Positions 41,271 through 53,341 of a stretch of DNA of 64,000 nt are shown one piece after another. Under the pieces are notes generated by a model that saw only the letters and a list, made by a program, of their open reading frames with translations, did not search any database and was not told the DNA's origin. This DNA comes from Paenibacillus typhae. GTDB lineage: Bacteria; Bacillota; Bacilli; Paenibacillales; Paenibacillaceae. Location: positions 124,001 to 188,000 of the forward strand of contig NZ_FNDX01000009.1 of the NCBI RefSeq assembly GCF_900099765.1, written 5' to 3'. Position 1 is the stretch's first letter. Every line of letters begins with the position of its first letter. The position numbers were made by a program, and so were the translations under genes.

Positions 41271-42092
41271 TCATGTATCCAGCCCGTGCAGCTGTTTGAA
41301 CTGCTCCGGCTGCATCCCGGTCAAACGCTTGAATACTGCGCAGAAGTAACTCGCATTCTCGAACCCGGTCAGCTGGGCAATCTCATACAGCTTTTTCTCC
41401 CGATGCTGGAACATCAGCTGCTTGCTGCGGTTAATGCGCTGCTTGTTGATATAGGTCACCGGCCGGTCATGAACCGTCCGCTGAAACAGCCGGCACAGGT
41501 ATTGCGGCGAAACGGAAATCACCTCTGCCAGCTCCTTCAAGGGCAGCGCCCTGTGCAGATGAAGCTCAATATGCTCCAGCACCGGCTTGATCCGCACCAG
41601 CTCATCCTCCTCGCTGGCAGGCGGGAGATTCCGCTTCAGGTCGAGCAGCATCGCATACAGCAGTTTGGAACGCTCCAGATTGTTGTCCAGATCATTGGCA
41701 TCCGGCAGCTTAAGCAGCTCCTGAAACGGAACCAACAGCTCAATATCCCTTAATCTCCGGACTCCTGTCTCACGGATACCTGCATAAGAAAGCATACCTC
41801 CCGCCTCTCTCCCGTTAAAAGATATCCACGCCAGCTCCCATTCCCGGCTGATTGGTGTGTAGGAATGAGGAATATCGGGGAAAGTGAAGAATATCTCTCC
41901 GGGTCCGACCACATACCGCTTCTCTCCGACTGTCAGCTCACCTTTGCCGCTCAGCACCTGATGCAGCTGGTAATCGGGAAATCCGGCAGGACGGGCGGTT
42001 TCTTCCTGATGCTCCCAGTATCCGATCGTCGTAGCGTACAGCGGCAGCTGAATCGTATCATCCACCGCGCAGAATACCATCATGCTCTCCAT
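41271..42092 (-). CDS. AraC-family transcriptional regulator
   Basis: A 273-residue regulator. The N-terminal cupin domain covers about residues 1-150, with DYQLHQVLSGKGELTVGEKRY and GPGEIFFTFPDIPHSY. Two AraC helix-turn-helix motifs follow, LPLKELAEVISVSPQYLCRLFQ and LYEIAQLTGFENASYFCAVFKRLTGMQPEQF. It is divergent from the beta-galactosidase gene, and the 10-bp direct repeats between them (42131-42150) are probably its binding site. It likely activates the beta-galactosidase gene in response to a galactoside, with the cupin sensing the sugar. Confidence 0.9.
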   Translation of the reverse strand: MESMMVFCAVDDTIQLPLYATTIGYWEHQEETARPAGFPDYQLHQVLSGKGELTVGEKRYVVGPGEIFFTFPDIPHSYTPISREWELAWISFNGREAGGMLSYAGIRETGVRRLRDIELLVPFQELLKLPDANDLDNNLERSKLLYAMLLDLKRNLPPASEEDELVRIKPVLEHIELHLHRALPLKELAEVISVSPQYLCRLFQRTVHDRPVTYINKQRINRSKQLMFQHREKKLYEIAQLTGFENASYFCAVFKRLTGMQPEQFKQLHGLDT

Positions 42093-42130
42093 AATTGTCC
42101 ACCTGTTTCATATTTTATTATAAGATACTA

Positions 42131-45314
<3,184 letters not shown>

Positions 45315-45330
45315 GACGTATTGTTAGTTG

Positions 45331-45364
45331 AAAGGAGAGCCCGCGTTAAGCGGGCCCTCCTTTT
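45331..45364. terminator. Bidirectional terminator after the beta-galactosidase gene
   Basis: AAAGGAGAGCCCGC (45331-45344) pairs with GCGGGCCCTCCTTTT (45350-45364) around GTTAA. It serves the beta-galactosidase gene and the convergent SgrR-like gene, whose stop codon overlaps its edge. Confidence 0.85.
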
Positions 45365-47144
45365 ATTTTACCCAGACGTCCTTATAGTTGATCTTCCCCC
45401 AGGCATTAAGAGCGATACCGTGAAGAGAGCCATCGTAGCCTACCTCCTGAACACTGTGGTATACAAACAGTACATTCAGCTGCCGCTTCAGCTCCTCCTC
45501 AACTGCTCTGAGCATCGTTAGGTGCTTATCCCCGCTGGTTTCAGTCAAAGCATCAGCGAGTATGGCATCTATTTTAGCCCTGAGCGGAGATCGCAGATGA
45601 TTGCGGATATACCCGTGTTTCGAGCGGTACATTTCTATTAAAGTGATGATGGACTGATCCCCCAGCACTTCTCCGGCATAGATCATATCCGCCTGCAAGA
45701 TCACCTCCGCCCGGGATAACTCCCGGATTGGCAGGATGGTCAGTTCGATTTGCACTCCAATTTGGCTGCATGCTGCCATAATCCAGCGGGCATCCTCCTC
45801 ATTGCTGAAATATTCATAGGTATAGAGCTGCAGCACTTCTCCGTTATAAGAGGATTGCTCTAAGCTATTTCTTGCTGCTTCTATAGATGCATTTCTTCCA
45901 TAGTCAGCCTCATAATAACCGGGATAAAAACCTGATGAGGGCTTATTTCTTCTTCCTTTCAGCTCCCGGATCATTTGCTCACGGCTAAGAGCCAGGTGTA
46001 TAGCATTTCGCAGACTATAATCCTGCAGAATTCCTGGCTTAGAGAGGTTGAAGGTAAGCACTGTGCTGCCTGATTCCATCTGATTCAATTTTTGCTTGGA
46101 AACTCCCTTATCCATCGCTTCAAAATACAGCAGCTGTGGTTGTCCCAAAGGCTGTGTATGCCGCAGCTCCTCCTCATAATCAGGCCAGACCCACATTTCA
46201 ATGACATCTAAAAACGGACGTCCTGCAAAGTAATGCTCATTAGCGTCCATGATCAGCATCGACTCTGTATTGCTCCGCATACAAAATGGTCCGGTGCCTA
46301 CAGGCTGCCGGGCATAGTTATGTCTGGCATCGAGCTGCTCAAGATCATCCGGTACAATTGAGAAACGTTCAGTAGCCATAAAATGTGTAAAAAGCGCATT
46401 GCTTTCCTTCAGCTCAAAGCAAACACTGTATGTACTGGTAACTTCAATAGCCTGTACACTATTAATCAGCCAGTCTTCTCCGTTCCACTCCCTGATCCTG
46501 TCAAAGGTATACTTTACATCCTCAGCCTTCAGCTGCTTCCCGTGATGAAACAGCACACCTTTGCGCAGATAAAAGGTCCAGCGTCTGAATGTCCCGTCAT
46601 GCTCCCAGTGATGAGCCAGCCCGGGCTTTAGCTTTTTACTGAACCGATCATATTGTGTCAAGGTGTCAAACAGCTGGCTGATCAGATGCGCTTCTGTACG
46701 CCGGACTACCTTCATCGGGTCCAGATCCGGGACAGGCCTGTAAAACGGATAGCGCAGAATATCCTGCTCACTCCGCTCCTTCTGCACACCGAACCGGTTT
46801 CCCAGCCATGTATGAAATTCAGCCTGAACCGATTCCCGCTCACTTGCCTGTATACATGCAAAGGCTTCACTCAGCTGTCCATTTAGACACAAGCTCTGTG
46901 CCCTGGCGAGAGTTAATTCATCTTTATTGCGCAGCAGGGCCAGCTGGGATGAATTGCCCCTGCCCAGTCCGGATTTCCAGCCGATGAAATGCTGCTCTTT
47001 CAGCTTTTGAATCAAAAATTGCGCATTACGGCGGGTGCAGTCAAAGACTAATGCAAGTTCATTTATGGTGACCGGAAACCACTCGCCGTCAGCTTGTGAA
47101 GTGTAATGACTTTTTAGCTGCAGATAATATTCCTCTATGTCCAC
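45363..47144 (-). CDS. SgrR-like regulator: helix-turn-helix fused to oligopeptide-binding-like domain
   Basis: A 593-residue cytoplasmic protein. The first 115 residues are an SgrR_N winged helix (TINELALVFDCTRRNAQFLIQKL), and the rest is an SBP_bac_5 type ligand-binding domain with RWTFYLRKGVLFHHGKQLKAEDVKYTF. It has no signal peptide, so it does not work as an extracellular binding protein. SgrR of enteric bacteria senses sugar-phosphate stress; Firmicute relatives typically neighbour an MFS exporter, as here. GGAGG lies seven bases before GTG 47144. The divergent arrangement and the palindrome at 47200 suggest that it controls the transporter gene. The ligand is unknown. Confidence 0.85.
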   Translation of the reverse strand: MDIEEYYLQLKSHYTSQADGEWFPVTINELALVFDCTRRNAQFLIQKLKEQHFIGWKSGLGRGNSSQLALLRNKDELTLARAQSLCLNGQLSEAFACIQASERESVQAEFHTWLGNRFGVQKERSEQDILRYPFYRPVPDLDPMKVVRRTEAHLISQLFDTLTQYDRFSKKLKPGLAHHWEHDGTFRRWTFYLRKGVLFHHGKQLKAEDVKYTFDRIREWNGEDWLINSVQAIEVTSTYSVCFELKESNALFTHFMATERFSIVPDDLEQLDARHNYARQPVGTGPFCMRSNTESMLIMDANEHYFAGRPFLDVIEMWVWPDYEEELRHTQPLGQPQLLYFEAMDKGVSKQKLNQMESGSTVLTFNLSKPGILQDYSLRNAIHLALSREQMIRELKGRRNKPSSGFYPGYYEADYGRNASIEAARNSLEQSSYNGEVLQLYTYEYFSNEEDARWIMAACSQIGVQIELTILPIRELSRAEVILQADMIYAGEVLGDQSIITLIEMYRSKHGYIRNHLRSPLRAKIDAILADALTETSGDKHLTMLRAVEEELKRQLNVLFVYHSVQEVGYDGSLHGIALNAWGKINYKDVWVK

Positions 47145-47199
47145 TTCTACTCCTCCTCTAAAAGGCGAAAGGATGAAAATGATCTTTCTATTTTTGTTC

Positions 47200-47219
47200 T
47201 ACTTTTATAAAAGTATAAT
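47200..47219 (+). promoter_or_regulatory. Palindrome and -10 box in the SgrR-MFS intergenic region
   Basis: TACTTTTATAAAAGTA (47200-47215) is a perfect 16-bp palindrome. It overlaps TATAAT at 47214-47219, the -10 box for the MFS gene. It is the best candidate operator for the divergent SgrR-like regulator. Confidence 0.5.
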
Positions 47220-47258
47220 TTGAGGCAACCCGTTAGTAAAGAGGAGTGTGTGATTCAA

Positions 47259-48500
47259 ATGATCAAAGCAACAATACAGTCAGAACCGGCAGTCCCTTCA
47301 GTCTGGCGCAGCCCGGCCTTTATGGTTCTGCTTGGCGCCGGAGCCGTTATGGCGTTGGGAAACAAAATTTACGAGCTTGCGCTCCCCCTTATACTCTATG
47401 ATTTCACGGAATCCTCTGTAGTCATGTCCGCGATGCGCGGGATTGAGTTTCTGCCGAACCTGCTGCTGGCTATGTTCATCGGTGTAATTGTGGACAGGGT
47501 GCATAAGAAACGATGGTCTTTAACAGCTATTCTACTGCAGATTGTCATTCTGGCTGCACTTTATCTGGCGATTGAGCACGGGTACCATTCTGCTCCAATG
47601 TTCTATGTGGCCGGCTTTATGCTAATGACCTTCGGCTATGCTTATTCCAATGCCAGGGTAGCTATGGTCAAGCATTCTCTTCCTCTGTCGATGTTAACAC
47701 CCGCGAATGCATCCTATACTTTCGTCACCACCTTTATCAGCATTGCCGGTCCGGTATTGAGCGGACTGCTGCTCATGCTGCCTAAGATGCATGAAGCCCT
47801 GCTGCTTACAGCTGTTGCCTTCAGTCTGGCGTTCGTAACCTTAAGCTTTATCAGAACCAATGAGCCTGTAAGGCCTGCAGCCGGCAGCAAAGAGGGCTTC
47901 TGGAAAGAGCTGCAGGCAGGCTGGGCCGAGCTGCGCAGCAATCGCCTGCTGCTGTCTATGAGCATTGCCGTGGTCTTTCTGAACAGTACATCGGGCATGG
48001 TGGATACGACTATTATTTTCTTTGCTAAGGATGAGCTTATGCTGAGCAGCCTTGAACTCGGGATTGTGTTCTCGGCTGCCGGGCTCGGCGGACTGGCCGG
48101 GAGCCTGCTGATTGTTAAATTACGGAGTCTGTTTCCGGTTGGGAGATTAATTACGCTGTCATGCTTATTAACAGGACTGACAGGGATTCTGTTTTATATG
48201 TCACATTCAGCATATCTGCTCGCCGGAGGCCTGTTCTTGTATGGCTGCTTCGAGACCGTAAGCACAGTCAGCATCTGGACGTTCCGCCAGGAGACGACAC
48301 CTTATCATCTGATTGGCCGGGTAAGCGGGATTACCGGTTCCATCTTCAAGCTGGGTATGCCGTTTGCGATCATAGCTTCCGGCTGGATCTCAGAGCTGTC
48401 AGGCCCGCGTACTGTGTTCCTGATCACCATTGCTGCTAATCTGCTGATTTTCACCGGCTGCCTGCTGAGTCCCCTATGGAGACAACGCCAATCTGGTTAA
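47259..48500 (+). CDS. MFS transporter
   Basis: A 413-residue membrane protein with about twelve transmembrane segments. The motif-A-like loop is DRVHKKRW after the second segment, and a central cytoplasmic loop RTNEPVRPAAGSKEGFWKEL separates the halves. It resembles drug or sugar exporters of the DHA1/enterobactin-exporter type. Its start is uncertain. GAGGAG lies 12 bases before ATG 47259 but only three bases before an in-frame GTG at 47250. It is divergent from the SgrR-like gene, which may regulate it, consistent with export of a toxic metabolite. Confidence 0.88.
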   Translation: MIKATIQSEPAVPSVWRSPAFMVLLGAGAVMALGNKIYELALPLILYDFTESSVVMSAMRGIEFLPNLLLAMFIGVIVDRVHKKRWSLTAILLQIVILAALYLAIEHGYHSAPMFYVAGFMLMTFGYAYSNARVAMVKHSLPLSMLTPANASYTFVTTFISIAGPVLSGLLLMLPKMHEALLLTAVAFSLAFVTLSFIRTNEPVRPAAGSKEGFWKELQAGWAELRSNRLLLSMSIAVVFLNSTSGMVDTTIIFFAKDELMLSSLELGIVFSAAGLGGLAGSLLIVKLRSLFPVGRLITLSCLLTGLTGILFYMSHSAYLLAGGLFLYGCFETVSTVSIWTFRQETTPYHLIGRVSGITGSIFKLGMPFAIIASGWISELSGPRTVFLITIAANLLIFTGCLLSPLWRQRQSG

Positions 48501-48503
48501 AAG

Positions 48504-48546
48504 AAAACGACGCCCATTCTGTTTCTTAGAATGAACGTCGTTCTTT
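48504..48546. terminator. Terminator between the MFS and VanZ-like genes
   Basis: AACGACG (48506-48512) pairs with CGTCGTT (48536-48542), and CATTCT pairs with AGAATG inside. TTTT follows on the plus strand and an A run lies on the other side, so it can serve both convergent genes. Confidence 0.8.
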
Positions 48547-48558
48547 TCACACAAATGA

Positions 48559-48984
48559 TTACCTGCGTCTTGCCTGTAGCCCGGCAGCTCCGGACCACCT
48601 TTTAACCACTGCTATAAGAATGATACCGGCGACGATCCCCGCAGAGTCATTCACCATGTCGTAGATTCTCCCGTCCCGCCCGAAATAAAGCTGGAAAATT
48701 TCTGTGGACACAGCGAACGCAATAGACCAGACGATGCTTTTTATGTAACTGCAGTTAATCCGGAACAGCAGCATTCCAAAGACTGCAAAGCCAATAAAGT
48801 GGCCGATTTTGCGGGTGATGAAGAGTTGAGTATACCTTATGTCCATCTGGAGCAGGTTATGAAAATCCGGGTTCGGGGTCAAGTGAAAATAGGGCATTAC
48901 CCCTTTACTCCAAAAGCTTGAATCAGCGGCGCAGGTGAAAATAAACAGGACAATTCCCCAAAGGAACAACATTACGGCTTTCAT
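48559..48984 (-). CDS. VanZ-family membrane protein
   Basis: A 141-residue protein with about four transmembrane segments. The VanZ-family signatures are RKIGHFIGFAVFGMLLF, with the conserved K and H, and AVSTEIFQLYFGRDGRIYDMVNDSAGIVAG near the C terminus. VanZ-like proteins give low-level teicoplanin resistance in enterococci, but most chromosomal relatives have unknown roles. AGGATT weakly precedes ATG 48984. It is monocistronic; the upstream 150 bases before the sugar kinase gene show nothing notable. Confidence 0.85.
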   Translation of the reverse strand: MKAVMLFLWGIVLFIFTCAADSSFWSKGVMPYFHLTPNPDFHNLLQMDIRYTQLFITRKIGHFIGFAVFGMLLFRINCSYIKSIVWSIAFAVSTEIFQLYFGRDGRIYDMVNDSAGIVAGIILIAVVKRWSGAAGLQARRR

Positions 48985-49171
48985 AGTAATCCTACTTTCT
49001 GGTGCGGGTTGGAAAAGATATAGTAGCTATTATAGCCTTCTGCCCCGTACGAATGCAATTAAGCTGCATGCTGTTTGCAAACTTAACAGCTGTAAGGAAC
49101 CATGATCCGGCCCATACACAAATTGAAATATATATCGCTATTGAATAACCGTAGCAGGGACTGCGAAGAGG

Positions 49172-50548
49172 TCATTCCGGCTGATCCACCCCGATGTATT
49201 GACCGGCTTCCCGGAAGCCGGCTATGAGCCCGCCCCCTGCTGCAGCACTTAATGCCGCCCCTACAGCAGCTTCCTCAATGGATAAACTGAATGCAAACGG
49301 CAACCCGAAGGCTTTACCTACCTTCTTGCACAAAACAGGATTAAGCCGCAGCGCATTGCCTGAACCGATGATGAATGTGTACGGATTTGCCTTTACGCGG
49401 ATCAGTGCCTCATAAAAAGTATAAAGCTCTTCCACCATCCCCTGAAGAAAACCGTGCGTAAGATTAGCCGGTGTGAAGTTGGCCAGCGAAATCCGGTTGA
49501 TGCTGCCGCGCAGCTCTGGGCGAGCCCGGGTCCCTAGAAACCGGGGGCTTACCGTAAGATCCTGTACTGAAGGTTCTGCGCTATGCAGCAGCCGCTCCAT
49601 GAAGCTATACATTTCCCCCGGTTCCTCCCCGGTATAACTGCTGATCACATCCCGGTAAAATTGCTCCAGCAGCGCATACGCTTTCCCTCCGCTGAGCGCC
49701 GCCCCGACAGCCAGTCTGCCGCCGCCGGGAAAAGGCCGCGTCTCCATTCCTTCTATATTGTATACACCGTCCGGTAACAACGCGGACAGCTGACTTCCGG
49801 TACCGATGTTAATCAGCACGGATTGCTCAGGAGACGGAACACTTCCAAGGAAGCTGGCCTGATTATCCCCGAGCGAGCAGTAAACCGGCAACCCGCCTTG
49901 AGTATGTCCAACTAGCGTTCCGGAGGGTACTACTTTGGGCAGGATTTCCGCCGCGATCCCTGCCCGTCCAATTGCAGCATAATCAAAGTCTTCCAGTGTA
50001 AAGCTGTAGCCCCCGATCGCTGCAGCCTGAGTAGCATCGACGACAGGCATTATGCCGCCAGTCAGGCGGAGGGCAACATAATCGGCAATGGTGCAGAAGC
50101 TGGAGGCCCCGGCCGGAACCAGCTTCTGCTGCAGATTATAGTAATGGGTCGCTAACCCGTATCCGGGAGGAATAGAGTAGCCTGTCAGCATTCCAAGTTT
50201 TTCAGCATAGGTAATCCCGTCGCCACAAGGTAACGCTGCTCTGCCATCCTGCCATGTATACAGCGGACTGACATGCTGTCCATGGTCATCTATATAGACG
50301 ATGCCGTGCATCTGGCCAGTCAGGCCGATTCCTATAACATCCTCCTCCGTCTGAAGCAGCTCCTCCAGCATACGGCCGATAGTTTCACAGATCACTTCAG
50401 GGTCCTGAAGTTTTTCCCATTCCTGGTGGGCTCCGGTAACAGTTGTGTCGCATTCTTCTGTAATACTGCAGAGTACCATTTTATGCTCCAGCGAATATAC
50501 GAGCCCCGTAATGGAGGTAGTCCCGATATCGAGTCCGATAAACTTCAT
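49172..50548 (-). CDS. FGGY-family carbohydrate kinase
   Basis: A 458-residue sugar kinase of the ASKHA fold. The N-terminal phosphate-1 motif is FIGLDIGTTSITGLV, the substrate region is GLTGQMHGIVYID with a TWQDGR loop, the phosphate-2 region is VLINIGTGSQLSAL, and the adenosine motif is FIIGSGNALRLNPVL. The short length and the DGR loop resemble bacterial sedoheptulokinase-like members, but substrate specificity is uncertain. ATG 50548 has GAGG seven bases upstream; the longer frame to 50593 lies before this site. It appears to be monocistronic. Confidence 0.85.
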   Translation of the reverse strand: MKFIGLDIGTTSITGLVYSLEHKMVLCSITEECDTTVTGAHQEWEKLQDPEVICETIGRMLEELLQTEEDVIGIGLTGQMHGIVYIDDHGQHVSPLYTWQDGRAALPCGDGITYAEKLGMLTGYSIPPGYGLATHYYNLQQKLVPAGASSFCTIADYVALRLTGGIMPVVDATQAAAIGGYSFTLEDFDYAAIGRAGIAAEILPKVVPSGTLVGHTQGGLPVYCSLGDNQASFLGSVPSPEQSVLINIGTGSQLSALLPDGVYNIEGMETRPFPGGGRLAVGAALSGGKAYALLEQFYRDVISSYTGEEPGEMYSFMERLLHSAEPSVQDLTVSPRFLGTRARPELRGSINRISLANFTPANLTHGFLQGMVEELYTFYEALIRVKANPYTFIIGSGNALRLNPVLCKKVGKAFGLPFAFSLSIEEAAVGAALSAAAGGGLIAGFREAGQYIGVDQPE

Positions 50549-50720
50549 CTGCGATCCTCTTCTCCTTAAAAGTAACTCTAGTATATACAACAATGGTAAG
50601 ACGGTTCAATTTTGCCGGAATCCGCTGTATAGTTTAGCTGCAATGAAAGATACTAACCGACTGATGCGCAGAATAAAGGTAGGGCATAGCGATATAAAAG
50701 AAAAATTCATGCAACCAAAA

Positions 50721-50758
50721 AAAACAGCAGCTCCTCTTCATTTGAGGACTGCTGTTTT
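50721..50758 (-). terminator. Terminator of the YqkB-like gene
   Basis: AAAACAGCAG (50721-50730) pairs with CTGCTGTTTT (50749-50758), with CCTC/GAGG inside. On the minus strand a run of eight T residues follows, nine bases past the gene end. Confidence 0.8.
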
Positions 50759-50767
50759 CGCGTTCAT

Positions 50768-51100
50768 TTATTGTACCGCTTGCTGACGCTTATCCCGTAT
50801 TCTGACATTGCTGCCGTACAGCGTGGAATCACTGGTCACCTTATAAGAAGGATAGTTCTCCTCCGCCTGAATCCGCATAACCTGATCGAATAACGATTCC
50901 TGCTGGCGGTCAACGATAAAGCTGAACGGCGCCTGCTTATAAACAATATCAGTGGCGTTCGGCCCGTCTACGATCTGCACAACGAGAACACCGTTACAGC
51001 CGCAATCCTCGGTGTCATAAAACAGCTTAAAAGCGCCGGGCTGTCCGGCCAGGCTTGCCTGCAGCCGCTCAGTAGTAAGTGCATCCAGTTGAACCTGCAT
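50768..51100 (-). CDS. YqkB-like iron-sulfur cluster biosynthesis-family protein
   Basis: A 110-residue soluble protein resembling the HesB/YqkB (Fe-S_biosyn) fold. It has LFYDTEDCGCNGVLVVQIV near residue 28, where two cysteines lie in the position typical of YqkB-type proteins. It lacks the C-terminal CGC pair of true A-type carriers, so it may not bind a cluster. AAGGAGGT lies eight bases before ATG 51100. It is monocistronic and ends at a good terminator. Function is inferred from fold only. Confidence 0.75.
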   Translation of the reverse strand: MQVQLDALTTERLQASLAGQPGAFKLFYDTEDCGCNGVLVVQIVDGPNATDIVYKQAPFSFIVDRQQESLFDQVMRIQAEENYPSYKVTSDSTLYGSNVRIRDKRQQAVQ

Positions 51101-51155
51101 TTGTGTTTACCTCCTTGGTGCTGCGAAAATTGTATATAAAGTATATCACAAGTTG

Positions 51156-51248
51156 AAACGGCTATGCCGTCCTTATAAGGACGGTATCCGTTTCTGCGAG
51201 AAAGATAAGGATAAACTATGGCGTGACACATATACTTTCTTATCTTTC
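51156..51248. other. Two nested/adjacent inverted repeats after the nitrite operon
   Basis: CCGTCCTTATAAGGACGG (51167-51184) is a perfect 18-bp palindrome flanked by AAACGG and CCGTTT. Next to it GAAAGATAAG (51200-51209) pairs with CTTATCTTTC (51239-51248). They lie between the cobA stop and the YqkB-like gene, both minus strand. They may end the nitrite operon, although no clear T tract follows. Confidence 0.45.
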
Positions 51249-51340
51249 AAAACAAACCCGAAAACATATACATGCCTTAAAAACAATTATAGTCCCGAAG
51301 AGTCATCTTCCTGTGTGACAGCACTCACTCTATCTAAAAG

Positions 51341-52108
51341 TTAGCCCGTGCGGAAACGTGCTTTATGCTGAAGACTAAGCACCTGCTCTCTTATATTAAC
51401 CACTTCACCAATGATAATCATCGCCGGGTTGCTGATCTTCATCACTGCTGCAAGCTTTACGATGTTCGCGAGCGTTCCTGTAACGGTCCGTTCTTGCGCC
51501 GTCGTGCCTTTTTCAATCAAGGCCACCGGAGTCTGCGGGTCTTTTCCATGCCTGATCAGCTGCTCCGTAATCTCCCCCAGGTGACTCATTCCCATGTATA
51601 TGGCCAAGGTATCGACACTGTGAGCCAGGGAATCCCAGCGGACTGGCTCAGCTGCGTCATTACAGCGGCTGCCGGTGACTACAGCGAAGGAGGCAGCTAC
51701 CCCGCGGTGAGTCAGCGGGATTCCGGCCGAAGCCGCTGTACCGACTGCAGAGGTGATCCCCGGAATGACCTCAAAGGGAATCCCGGCATCTGCGGCAGCA
51801 AGCAGCTCCTCACTGCCTCTGCCAAAGACAAAAGGATCTCCGCCCTTCAGCCGGACCACCCTGCTTCCAGCGGTCGCGTGCATGATCATCAGCCGCTCGA
51901 TGGATTCCTGCGACATGGAATGCTGGCCCGGTGCTTTGCCGCAATAGATGCGCAGCGCCTTCTCCGGTGCATACTCCAGCAGCTCCTCATTTACCAGCCG
52001 GTCATAGAGAATAACATCCGCCGCCTGGATGCGGCGCATAGCCTTAACTGTAATCAACTCCGGATCTCCCGGACCTGCTCCGACAATCGATATGCTCCCT
52101 TGCTTCAT
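51341..52108 (-). CDS. cobA: Uroporphyrinogen-III C-methyltransferase
   Basis: A 255-residue SAM-dependent methyltransferase that converts uroporphyrinogen III to precorrin-2, the first step to siroheme. Motifs are VGAGPGDPELITVKA at the N terminus, YDRLVNEELL, VVRLKGGDPFVFGRG and PGITSAVGTAASAGIPLTHR, all canonical for SUMT. The ATG at 52108 overlaps the last codon and stop of the transporter gene (ATGA), with GGAG eight bases upstream. The 61-codon extension to 52291 is an antisense-frame artefact. It is the last gene of the nitrite operon and would supply siroheme for NirB. The later siroheme genes are not in the window. Confidence 0.93.
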   Translation of the reverse strand: MKQGSISIVGAGPGDPELITVKAMRRIQAADVILYDRLVNEELLEYAPEKALRIYCGKAPGQHSMSQESIERLMIMHATAGSRVVRLKGGDPFVFGRGSEELLAAADAGIPFEVIPGITSAVGTAASAGIPLTHRGVAASFAVVTGSRCNDAAEPVRWDSLAHSVDTLAIYMGMSHLGEITEQLIRHGKDPQTPVALIEKGTTAQERTVTGTLANIVKLAAVMKISNPAMIIIGEVVNIREQVLSLQHKARFRTG

Positions 52109-52980
52109 AGGCTTTTCTCCAGTGTTGCTGTCTTGGCAATGGCGCCTTCGCCATGACCGGACGGCATTGCAACCGTAGTTGCGGAACGGCCTGACCGGAA
52201 ACCGTTCTGGGCGAGATAAATGAGCAGTCCGGTGAACAGCACACCGCCAACCAGATTGCCGAGCAGCACAGGGATACCGTTCCAGATCCACCAGTCAGCG
52301 AAGCTGACGTTTGCCCCGAGCATCATGCCGGCCGGGATGACGAACATATTGACTACCGTATGCTCAAAGCCCTGGGCAAAAAAGGTCAGAATCGGCAGCC
52401 ACATCGCGGTAATTTTGCCGGCGGTGGATTTGGAGGTCATCGCCAGCACGGCCCCGAGGGTTACCATCCAGTTACAGAGAATCGCCTTGATGAAAGCCAG
52501 CCCCATGCCGTCTGCCCCCATGCTTTTATAAGCGGTGGTCTTGGCTTCACTTGTGGTTATCAGCGTCTGGATCATCGGATTTGACATATCCGTGCCCATT
52601 TTGGTGATCGTCAGCCCATACAGTGCGGCATACACTGCACAGCCGATCAGATGTCCGATAATAACCCAAAAGAAATTGTTCAGCATCCGTGCTGTACTCG
52701 TCTTTTTCTCCAGAACCGCCAGAGGGATCAAGGCGAAGCTGCCGGTAACCAGCTCGAAGCCGAGCAGGATAATCATCACAAAGCCCACCGGGAATAAAAG
52801 CGCACCGATCATCGGAAGCTTGGTCTGCGCTGCTGCCGTATAAGCAAGCGTTGTCGCACAGGCAAGGATTGCCCCGCCGAGTCCGCCCCGCACAATCAGC
52901 TGCAGGATAGACAGCTCCGCTTTTGTTTTTCCGGCTTCAATCATGGAAGACAGCACTTCATTCGGTTTCACATAATCCAT
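52105..52980 (-). CDS. nirC: Formate/nitrite transporter family protein, likely nitrite transporter
   Basis: A 291-residue membrane protein of the FocA/NirC family with six transmembrane helices. Signature stretches are LLGFELVTGSFALIPLA, ILCNWMVTLGAVLAM, and GFEHTVVNMFVIPAGM, which contains the pore histidine. Its position between nirD and cobA indicates nitrite as the substrate, importing it or exporting excess. A GGGGG purine run lies five bases before ATG 52980. It overlaps the next gene by four bases. Confidence 0.9.
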   Translation of the reverse strand: MDYVKPNEVLSSMIEAGKTKAELSILQLIVRGGLGGAILACATTLAYTAAAQTKLPMIGALLFPVGFVMIILLGFELVTGSFALIPLAVLEKKTSTARMLNNFFWVIIGHLIGCAVYAALYGLTITKMGTDMSNPMIQTLITTSEAKTTAYKSMGADGMGLAFIKAILCNWMVTLGAVLAMTSKSTAGKITAMWLPILTFFAQGFEHTVVNMFVIPAGMMLGANVSFADWWIWNGIPVLLGNLVGGVLFTGLLIYLAQNGFRSGRSATTVAMPSGHGEGAIAKTATLEKSL

Positions 52981-53010
52981 AACGGTTCCCCCTGTATAAT
53001 GTAATCAGAA

Positions 53011-53328
53011 TCAGATCGTCAGATAAATCTGTCCGCTGGCCGGGTCCACTTCCACTTCATAGGTCTTCACATGTCCGGTATCCGGAGCAAGCACATTTCC
53101 GCTGTGCAGATCAATCCGGGAATCATGAAGCGGACAGTGCACCTTGGAACCGCACACCATACCTTCCGATAAGGCCCCGCCTTTATGGGGGCATTTATTT
53201 TCAACAGCTAGCACTTCACCGCTTGTTAGACGAAATATTGCGATTTCAGTGCCCGCCATTTGCAGTTTGCGTGAGCCTTTAATGTCGATATCCTTTACAT
53301 TGCCTACCAGCACTTTGGTCATTGTCAT
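53011..53328 (-). CDS. nirD: Nitrite reductase small subunit (Rieske-like)
   Basis: A 105-residue protein with a Rieske [2Fe-2S] fold. Cluster ligand motifs CPHKGG and CPLHDSR are both present, as in NasE-type small subunits, unlike the enteric NirD that lacks them. It works with the large subunit NirB in NAD(P)H-dependent nitrite reduction to ammonia. ATG 53328 has AAGGAGG eight bases upstream; a longer frame to 53445 only overlaps nirB. It lies 13 bases after nirB. Confidence 0.92.
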   Translation of the reverse strand: MTMTKVLVGNVKDIDIKGSRKLQMAGTEIAIFRLTSGEVLAVENKCPHKGGALSEGMVCGSKVHCPLHDSRIDLHSGNVLAPDTGHVKTYEVEVDPASGQIYLTI

Positions 53329-53341
53329 GGATAAGACCTCC

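Noticed and set aside
52109..52291. 61-codon N-terminal extension of cobA
   Set aside because: It overlaps the nirC coding region, and the SUMT family N terminus and ribosome site fit ATG 52108.
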